Assembly: GCA_951812995.1 (NCBI GenBank)
Contig: CATOTD010000001.1
Span: 240,694-304,693, forward strand
Source of the DNA: an uncultured Gammaproteobacteria bacterium
Lineage (GTDB): Bacteria; Pseudomonadota; Gammaproteobacteria; Eutrophobiales; Eutrophobiaceae
Direction of reading: 5' to 3'
DNA: 64,000 nt
Shown here: positions 58,434 to 64,000 of the stretch, in pieces
How positions within the stretch are numbered: position 1 is the first letter of the stretch
Layout of the letters: the number at the start of each line of letters is the position of its first letter
The notes under the pieces: generated by a model
What the model was told of the DNA's origin: nothing
The model's input: only the letters and a program-made list of their open reading frames with translations
The model's database searches: none
Program-made: the position numbers and the translations under genes

Positions 58434-59819
58434 TTATTTTTTAAGCACAAGAAATGCGGTTGAATTACCCCGAATAATCAAAAACAAGAGAGAGTTTTCT
58501 TTTTTATTTACCGCGTTTAAAAATGCATCCAGATTTTTAACGGGTACTTTATTAACCGACGTAATCACATCTCCAGCCCTTAAACCACGACGCCAGGCAA
58601 TACTGCCACGTTCTACATTTACAACGACGATTCCTTCAACCTTGCCAAAATAGGGGCTGCTTTGCTCGATATCACTCACTGATACGCCTTGTAGCAATTC
58701 ATTCACTGATCTTGGTTTCGTGCTGGACTGAGACTTTTCATCGATAGTCACGATGAACTTGGATTTTTTCCCATCTCGTAACACGTCGAATTTAATGATT
58801 GCACCGATTGGCAAGAGACCAATGCGGTTACCAAGATCATTAGCGTTACGAATTTTCTTACCATCAACAGAAACGATAATATCACCTGTTTTTAATCCAG
58901 CTTTAGCGGCTGGAGAGTCTTCCAATACTTCATTGATAACCACACCATTTTGCTGCTTAAGACCAAAGGCTTCTGCAAGTGCTGGACTGATATTCTGCAT
59001 TTTAACACCCAGAAACCCGCGTTTGACTTCGCCCGTCGCTAAAATCTGCTCGGTGATTTGCATGGCAAGATTGATAGGAATGGCAAAACCAATGCCAATA
59101 TTACCGCCACTTTGTGAAAAGATAGCCGTATTGATACCCACTAATTCGCCACGAAGATTGACTAAAGCACCACCAGAATTTCCAGGATTTATTGACGCAT
59201 CGGTTTGAATAAAATCCTCATAACCTTTAATGCCTAATCCACTGCGACCCAACGCACTCACAATACCTGATGTTACAGTCTGACCAAGACCAAATGGATT
59301 ACCGATTGCTATAACGAAATCGCCAACGCGCAGTGCATCTGAATCAGCCAGTTTTATATCGGCCAAGCTGTCCGCTGGCATTTTAATAACGGCAACATCC
59401 GTTTCCGGATCGGTTCCCACTACCTCGGCCTCAAGCTGACGTCCGTCGCGTAGCGTTACTGTTATTTGTACAGCGTTTGCGATTACATGATTATTAGTAA
59501 GGACAAGACCTTGCTTTGCATCGACTATGACACCTGATCCGAGACTACTGGTTTTGCGTTCAACAAGCTGGTCGGGAACATTGAAAAAACGACGAAACAG
59601 GGGATCTGCAAACAAAGGGTTTAATTGTTGTTTGACCCGCCCTTCGGTTGCAATATTAACCACCGCCGGGGTGACCTTTTCCAGCATGGGTGCAAGGCTA
59701 GGTAATGCCTCTGCATCTACCCGCTGTGGCAATGCTGCATTTGCAATCGTGCCGAATAAAAAAAAGACGCTACAAATAAGACACGCGAGCTGTTTGGAAA
59801 AATTATTAATCATAAGCAT
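58434..59819 (-). CDS. Periplasmic Do-family serine protease (DegQ/MucD-like)
   Basis: Envelope quality-control protease. Signal peptide MINNFSKQLACLICSVFFLF ending ANA, then the trypsin-like domain with His in LTNNHVIANAVQ, Asp in DPETDVAVIKMP and Ser in NPGNSGGALVN. Two PDZ domains follow (KRGFLGVKMQNISPALAEAF and VEGIVVVNVERGSIAWRRGL). I start at 59819 (ATG) or six bases later; the longer frame to 59921 has no signal-peptide logic. About 460 residues, typical of MucD/DegQ. hsp20 lies just upstream on the same strand. Confidence 0.93.
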   Translation of the reverse strand: MLMINNFSKQLACLICSVFFLFGTIANAALPQRVDAEALPSLAPMLEKVTPAVVNIATEGRVKQQLNPLFADPLFRRFFNVPDQLVERKTSSLGSGVIVDAKQGLVLTNNHVIANAVQITVTLRDGRQLEAEVVGTDPETDVAVIKMPADSLADIKLADSDALRVGDFVIAIGNPFGLGQTVTSGIVSALGRSGLGIKGYEDFIQTDASINPGNSGGALVNLRGELVGINTAIFSQSGGNIGIGFAIPINLAMQITEQILATGEVKRGFLGVKMQNISPALAEAFGLKQQNGVVINEVLEDSPAAKAGLKTGDIIVSVDGKKIRNANDLGNRIGLLPIGAIIKFDVLRDGKKSKFIVTIDEKSQSSTKPRSVNELLQGVSVSDIEQSSPYFGKVEGIVVVNVERGSIAWRRGLRAGDVITSVNKVPVKNLDAFLNAVNKKENSLLFLIIRGNSTAFLVLKK

Positions 59820-59912
59820 GTATTCCGTTTTTATTAAGTTTATCAGCGGGCAAGTATGGCGCTGGAAAGCGTTCATTTTAGCTTCATGTGATATCATGAA
59901 TGCAATGCTACC

Positions 59913-59952
59913 AGTCGGCACAAAGGCGGAAATATCCGCCTTTGTGCCGACT
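59913..59952 (-). terminator. Strong hairpin between hsp20 and the Do-family protease gene
   Basis: agtcggcacaaaggcgga and its exact complement form an 18-bp stem around a 4-base loop, 17 bases past the hsp20 stop. No T-run follows on the minus strand, so it may act as an mRNA-stabilising or attenuating hairpin, or as a terminator helped by other factors. Confidence 0.6.
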
Positions 59953-59968
59953 AAAGATAAAAAGAAAG

Positions 59969-60421
59969 TTAACTCTTAACTTCAATTTTACGCGGCTGCA
60001 CTTTTTCGTGCTTAGGTAATACTACCTCCAGCACACCGTCTTTACCTTTTGCTTCAATGCGCTCTGCATCAGCCGTATCCGGTAGACTAAAGCGACGATA
60101 AAAGGCACCACTCACACGTTCAACGCGCTTATAGCCTTCTGCTTCTCCACGCGTTTCTGATTGACGTTCGCCTTTGATAGTCAATATGCCGTTATCCATG
60201 GTTATCTCGATATCTTTTGGATCAACACCAGGTAAATCTGCTGTGATTAAGAAACGATCCGCCTCTTCCTTAATATCAACTGATGGCCGCCAACGGCTGG
60301 TCACGACATTAGAATAATCATTGTCATGACCGGTCGTCAATGCTTTATCCGCATAACTCAACGGGTTTAATTGCTGTTGGAATCTATCCAATAAACTCCA
60401 TGGTTCATAATTTAAAGACAT
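59969..60421 (-). CDS. Small heat shock protein Hsp20/IbpA family
   Basis: A 150-residue alpha-crystallin-type holdase. N terminus MSLNYEPWSLLDRFQQQLNP, crystallin domain RWRPSVDIKEEADRFLITAD, LPGVDPKDIEITMDNGILTI, GAFYRRFSLPDTADAERIEA, and the C-terminal VVLPKHEKVQPRKIEVKS. GGAGG is upstream of the ATG. A near-perfect sigma32 promoter precedes it, so heat-shock control is well supported. Confidence 0.95.
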   Translation of the reverse strand: MSLNYEPWSLLDRFQQQLNPLSYADKALTTGHDNDYSNVVTSRWRPSVDIKEEADRFLITADLPGVDPKDIEITMDNGILTIKGERQSETRGEAEGYKRVERVSGAFYRRFSLPDTADAERIEAKGKDGVLEVVLPKHEKVQPRKIEVKS

Positions 60422-60464
60422 TTTTTACACCTCCGAAATTTTTGTCATTTTTGCTTGATAAAAA

Positions 60465-60492
60465 AGATGGGGATTGATTATTTTTTTTCAAG
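60465..60492 (-). promoter_or_regulatory. Sigma32 (heat-shock) promoter of hsp20
   Basis: On the minus strand CTTGAAA (60492-60486) and CCCCATCT (60472-60465) are separated by 13 bases, matching the RpoH consensus CTTGAAA-N11-16-CCCCATNT at every fixed position. The start codon lies 43 bases further. Confidence 0.85.
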
Positions 60493-60525
60493 ATAGGTAA
60501 ATAAAATTCATACCGCCACTATAAT

Positions 60526-60692
60526 CCTGAGACCTTGCACAAAACACCGCACTTGAAGATTTTTATCCCGGCAATGGCGCAATTTTCAGCCACTGGGTGT
60601 GACGTGGGTTGAGTCAAGTCAAGCAGGGCCGGGTCGGGTGTGGCTGGGCTGGTGTCACCACTACATCATCAACAGCAATCGCTTTAGTCCTG
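60526..60692. repeat. R element R5, short form
   Basis: The left end cctgagaccttgcacaaaac and head (gaagatttttatcccggc, aattttcagccac) are the clearest copy of the R head. The G-rich core is only about 50 bases (gtcaagcagggccgggtcgg). It ends atcgctttagtcctg, a decayed tail end, directly against an IS5 transposase remnant. Confidence 0.7.
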
Positions 60693-60694
60693 TC

Positions 60695-60965
60695 AATTCA
60701 ATTCAATAATGCTGACATCAACCACCGCCGCCTTGGCCTTGCTGATTTTGAGGTGTTGTTCAAACTGCGTGTTGACCGCCTGCAACAAGCGTTTTAGCAA
60801 CTCGCCTGGCATGAGCCATTGCCAATAACGACAGCGTGCGGAATGGTCGGGGAGTTCCCCCTATTATCACAAGCTATCAAAATCACAAAACACCCGAAAG
60901 TCAGCACGTACAGCTAAGGCATATTCAAGCTCAGGGTCACTCAGACTGTGCCATTGCATACAGGG
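60695..60965 (-). pseudogene. IS5-family transposase remnant
   Basis: Minus-strand frames read QWHSLSDPELEYALAVRADF, RVFCDFDSL, GELPDHS, a break, then MPGELLKRLLQAVNTQFEQH and KISKAKAAVVDVSIIE. The order and the words LSDPELE, PDHST and VVDxSIIE are those of IS5-group transposases, with stops and shifts throughout. Adjacent to R5. The region from 60966 to 61223 shows no further gene; AT-rich sequence precedes the CsgG-like gene. Confidence 0.65.
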
Positions 60966-61223
60966 TCTCGGGCCAGGCTTCACTGGCCGCGGTTAGACAG
61001 CAAAACGCAGAAGGGTGGTATCTCAAGATTACCTCCGCCGCGGCTGGCGCTACGGCTTCAGCTTTGAAGTCATAATATAAAAGAGTATATTCCCGTTTTT
61101 TGTTGACATCTTTATTTACATCAAATATAAAACCCCACTACTAATTGATGACGAGAGAAAATTGATTCTATCCTTGGATTGTATCCAGACCTTTTTATTT
61201 ATGTTTGATACGAAATACTAACA

Positions 61224-61982
61224 ATGAGAATATTTTTACATAACCTGTCATTAGTGCTCAGTTTCGCGCTATTGGCAGGTTGTTCTGGGCATAAAATACT
61301 CCCCCCGCATGAGGATACCAAACCCGAGTTAGGTACAGTTGAGAACACGATAGGTGACCAAACTCAGTCACAATTAATACAATGTAAGGCACCTTTAGGC
61401 ACCGCAGCCTTAGTAGAAAACGATATACCCGGTCTCACTCAGGTCGGGCTTCCTAGCCCCATCCCGCTTTTACGTCTGATGATGATAAACAGCGGCTGTT
61501 TCCAGGTAGTCGACAGAGGTCGTGCCAGCGATATTATGCGCAAGGAACGCGAACTTCTACAAAAAGGAGAGCTGCAAGAAGGTACCGGTCCTGCCTCTGG
61601 ACAAATGATTGCAACAGATTATCTTATTACACCCGATATCATATTTCAGGATGAAGACGCAGGAGGGCACTCTATGGAGTTTGGTTTGGGCGGTATGCTA
61701 GATAGTGTCCTTGGTCTCTTTGCAGGTGGCATTGATACGACCAATCTGGAGGCACAAACCTTGTTATCACTGACCAATGTACGCACTGGAATACAGGAGA
61801 GTATTGCCGAAGGATCAGCTAAAAAGCGGGATACAAGTTATGGCATGGGGCTAGCTGGATTAATCGGGTTTGGTTTAGGGGCAGCAACACTGAGTGCCTA
61901 CGAAGACACCGATATCGGTAAACTCACTGCTTTCGCTTTTCAGGATGCTTATAACAAATTAATCGCTAACCTTCTTCAATAA
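61224..61982 (+). CDS. CsgG/HfaB-like lipoprotein
   Basis: A 252-residue outer-membrane-type lipoprotein (signal MRIFLHNLSLVLSFALLAGC, lipobox LAGC). The sequence resembles CsgG/HfaB-type proteins: LLRLMMINSGCFQVVDRGRA, MRKERELLQKGEL, GQMIATDYLITPDIIFQDED and, late, ESIAEGSAKKRDTSYGMGLA. Relatives form pores or anchors for curli and holdfast. Glycine-rich helices (GLAGLIGFGLGAATLSAY) could be membrane-active. It is the first of three same-strand genes; csgA, B, E and F are not seen, so classic curli is unlikely. Confidence 0.8.
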   Translation: MRIFLHNLSLVLSFALLAGCSGHKILPPHEDTKPELGTVENTIGDQTQSQLIQCKAPLGTAALVENDIPGLTQVGLPSPIPLLRLMMINSGCFQVVDRGRASDIMRKERELLQKGELQEGTGPASGQMIATDYLITPDIIFQDEDAGGHSMEFGLGGMLDSVLGLFAGGIDTTNLEAQTLLSLTNVRTGIQESIAEGSAKKRDTSYGMGLAGLIGFGLGAATLSAYEDTDIGKLTAFAFQDAYNKLIANLLQ

Positions 61983-62019
61983 ACCATAATCTAAAAACCC
62001 ACTTTAAGGAGATATAAAA

Positions 62020-63365
62020 ATGAATAAATATAACTTCGGTAAAATCTTGTTTTTTGTCTTGCCAATACTATTATTACTTGGCGGGCGAGGAGTCATGGCG
62101 CAAAGTCTACCATCTGATGGAGGTAAACTCTATGGGCTTCAGATAACAGTTAATAACGGTGGCGATAATACACAGACGCAATCATTTACCTTTGATGATG
62201 GCGTTGAGACGCTTGAGTTTTTTGAAGGTGATTCTCTAAGCGGAACATTTGCTGCGATAGGGGCATTTACCGGGTATGATAGTATTTCCTCGGCCGTTGA
62301 TGCGCGGGTCAACTATCAGGGAGTTTTGGTCACGCTCCAATATGCCCTAGGGGATGATGTCCTTCGCTTTGCGGCGGTCGATGCTAATCTTGAGGTATAT
62401 TGTGGCCCTGCTGGTTGCGCCTCTACGCGCACTGCCGCTTCAACAAGCTCTGGTAAAGGCACTCGTGATGACTCAGAACAAGCCTTGGAGGATTATCTGA
62501 AAGACGGTGACTTTGCCAATCAACTAAACGCCTATTTAGCAGTAGCATCACCGACCAGCCCAATAGCGGGTAACCCTAGCAGTTTGCAGAGTACACTTGC
62601 CGACAGTGCTTTTAGTGCTGGTATCGATACCAGCACTGGAATCAATATAGGGGGTGGTGATGGCGGTACCACAACCACCAATCATGCTATCCCTGTCGGT
62701 GTTCGGTTTGGGCGTTATAGCCAAAGAGGTAAGGATGTCGATAACTATACCGTACCTTTGCGTTATGGCTACGAATGGTCGGATGGCAGAAAAATCAACA
62801 TTGCCTTGCCACTGAGTTATATCACCATTGGCGATGCGAAAACCTACAAAGCTGGCCTGGAAGTTGCCTATACGCACCCTATTAATAAACAGTGGAAATT
62901 AACCCCAGGGATTGGTTATGGACTAATTGCTTCCAAAGAATTGTTGACAGGTACGCAAGTCGGCTCCGTTTCGCTTACCAGTTTATATACGTTTGACAAA
63001 TCAATCATCGGTGGTGAGGATTGGTCGTTAAGTATTGCTAATATGGGGGTTATTACAAAACTTTCTCGCTTACTATCAGTGATATAACTACCGACCCTGA
63101 TCTGAGCAACCAAATCATCAAAAATGGTCTCATTCTTGATGCCAAGAAAAATCTATTTAATTATCCTATAAATATAAAGGCATACTTCACTGATACCCGT
63201 TTCTTTGGCGATGCACTCTACTCCGAGCGTTATAATGAGATCGGTGTCTTTTTTGCGTCAGCAAAGAAAAAATTATTTGGGCGAGGGCAGGGACTCAATG
63301 TCTCCTACCTGTTTGCAGAAAACGATATTAAAGGGTTTCAACTTTCATATTCTTATAAATTCTAA
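62020..63365 (+). pseudogene. Outer-membrane beta-barrel protein, broken by a one-base shift in a G run
   Basis: ATG 62020 follows AAGGAG. The signal peptide (KILFFVLPILLLLGGRGVMA) is followed by a secreted N-terminal domain, a T/G-rich linker (about 205-225) and alternating amphipathic strands (HAIPVGVRFGRYSQRGKDVD, INIALPLSYITIGDAKTYKA). The frame stops at 63087. At the G5 run 63045-63049 one more G would continue the protein as YYKTFSLTISDITTDPDLSN to 63365, ending FQLSYSYKF. The terminal Phe is the hallmark of BAM-inserted barrels, and the restored length is 448 residues. No family recognised. Phase variation, mutation or sequencing error are all possible. Confidence 0.7.
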
Positions 63366-63395
63366 AAACTTTAAGCCTTATATAAGAACTGAACG

Positions 63396-64000
63396 ATGCA
63401 TAGAAAAACACAGTTAGTTTTTGCCAAAACATTCGGCCTGGCAGGAATAATTGCCACAATTTCAGATATCGCTCAACCGCTTGCCCCCATAGCAACCTAT
63501 GTTATGGGAGCATCGGCTATCTCGCTGATAATATTGATACTGTCCAAAATTATAGCCCATATGTGGAATGAAAAAATGGCCATTTCTACCTATTTTTCAG
63601 CAGGGCTTTTTGCCCTATCCAGTACTTTATATGTCTTTCAAACACAATCAGTCGGTGCCTCTGAACATGGAGTAATTGCATCAGAGATATCTGAATTTGC
63701 CGAGTTACAAAGACTGCTAGGTATAACCAATAAGCAACTGGAAAAAATAGCGCACACTACATCCTCTATAGACACTAATATCGCCGAAATTGAACGTTCC
63801 GTTTCTTCTGTAGATGGAAGCCTGCAAGATATCAACAACAAATTAAACAACCTAAAGCAGGAAACCAGTTTTGACCCGCGTAAAGAAATCGCCAATATGG
63901 GTATGCGCTGGGAATACGACAATTTCCTTGATGCGCTACGCAATGAGGATGAACGCGCCATTGAATTATATCTGCAAGGTGGTATGAAATTAAAAAAGAG
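63396..64000 (+). CDS. Membrane protein with coiled coil, partial (runs past window end)
   Basis: Starts MHRKTQLVFAKTFGLAGIIA 30 bases after the barrel gene and stays open to the last base. It has two or three hydrophobic segments (ATYVMGASAISLIILILSKI, ISTYFSAGLFALSSTLYVFQ), then a heptad-rich stretch (LLGITNKQLEKIAHTTSSID, VSSVDGSLQDINNKLNNLKQ). It then enters WEYDNFLDALRNEDERAIEL, which looks like the start of ankyrin-type repeats. I infer a cytoplasmic-membrane component of the same locus as the CsgG-like and barrel genes. Confidence 0.6.
   Translation, partial: MHRKTQLVFAKTFGLAGIIATISDIAQPLAPIATYVMGASAISLIILILSKIIAHMWNEKMAISTYFSAGLFALSSTLYVFQTQSVGASEHGVIASEISEFAELQRLLGITNKQLEKIAHTTSSIDTNIAEIERSVSSVDGSLQDINNKLNNLKQETSFDPRKEIANMGMRWEYDNFLDALRNEDERAIELYLQGGMKLKK

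Noticed and set aside
60836..61075. A 79-codon plus-strand frame
   Set aside because: Antisense to the IS5 transposase remnant, which explains the sequence better.
61224..63365. Classic curli operon
   Set aside because: Only a CsgG-like protein is present; no csgA/B repeats or csgE/F, and the neighbours are a barrel and a coiled-coil membrane protein.
1..64000. tRNA or rRNA genes
   Set aside because: I inspected the larger gaps by eye and saw no convincing cloverleaf or rRNA segment; a covariance-model scan would be decisive.

Overview
The window looks like a moderately AT-rich gammaproteobacterial chromosome with a heavy load of decaying insertion sequences. The host genes and their order are gammaproteobacterial: ybeD-lipB-lipA, xseA divergent from guaB, ndk-rlmN-pilW-rodZ-hisS-yfgM-bamB-der, gltB-gltD, aroK-aroB-dgt, ssb, pyk, cysI with a DUF934 partner, zapE, rmuC, oxyR and a DegQ/MucD-type protease. 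A CbbY-like phosphatase, a tungstate-binding protein and an RnfC subunit hint at an autotrophic or redox-versatile lifestyle, but no gene here proves it. I cannot name the species.

Layout. 1-4.3 kb: an interrupted HNH-like gene, a DUF4389 membrane protein with a KKKTT repeat tail, the lipoate operon and xseA. 4.4-8.2 kb: guaB cut after about 93 codons by an IS256-type element, followed by pieces of a second IS256 element and an IS5-type element that has clipped tupA. 9.2-14.3 kb: miaB, a pseudogene split by a GC-rich IS5 element, a Ser/Thr kinase and a LysR regulator. 14.5-23.4 kb: a clean housekeeping block without insertions. 23.5-36 kb: the accessory core, with nested IS256/IS5/IS3 copies, a tctA remnant, a broken hipBA locus with well-formed operators, an rnfC gene alone, a transposase-free element with IS21-like ends, and a headless ATP-dependent DNA ligase beside a pyrimidine-dimer glycosylase. 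36.9-60.4 kb: mostly intact metabolic and stress genes. 60.5-64 kb: repeat and IS5 debris, then a three-gene envelope locus (CsgG-like lipoprotein, beta-barrel protein, membrane coiled-coil protein) that runs off the window.

Two themes stand out. First, nearly every transposase is inactivated, often by the same lesion in several copies, and IS flanks do not match each other, so IS-mediated rearrangement has reshaped the chromosome (guaB, rnfC, tupA and the ligase are all cut at IS junctions). Second, a dispersed family of short elements (called R elements here) with CCTGAGACCTTTG ends and a G-rich, roughly 5-base-period core of GTCGG/GCTGG words fills intergenic gaps near 28.5, 37.5, 50.0, 52.7 and 60.5 kb, with a solo end at 23.5 kb. 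This family and the CsgG-like locus are the best candidates for something not described before.

Several frameshifts fall in homopolymer runs (T6 near 12.12 kb, G5 near 63.05 kb), so sequencing error cannot be excluded for those.
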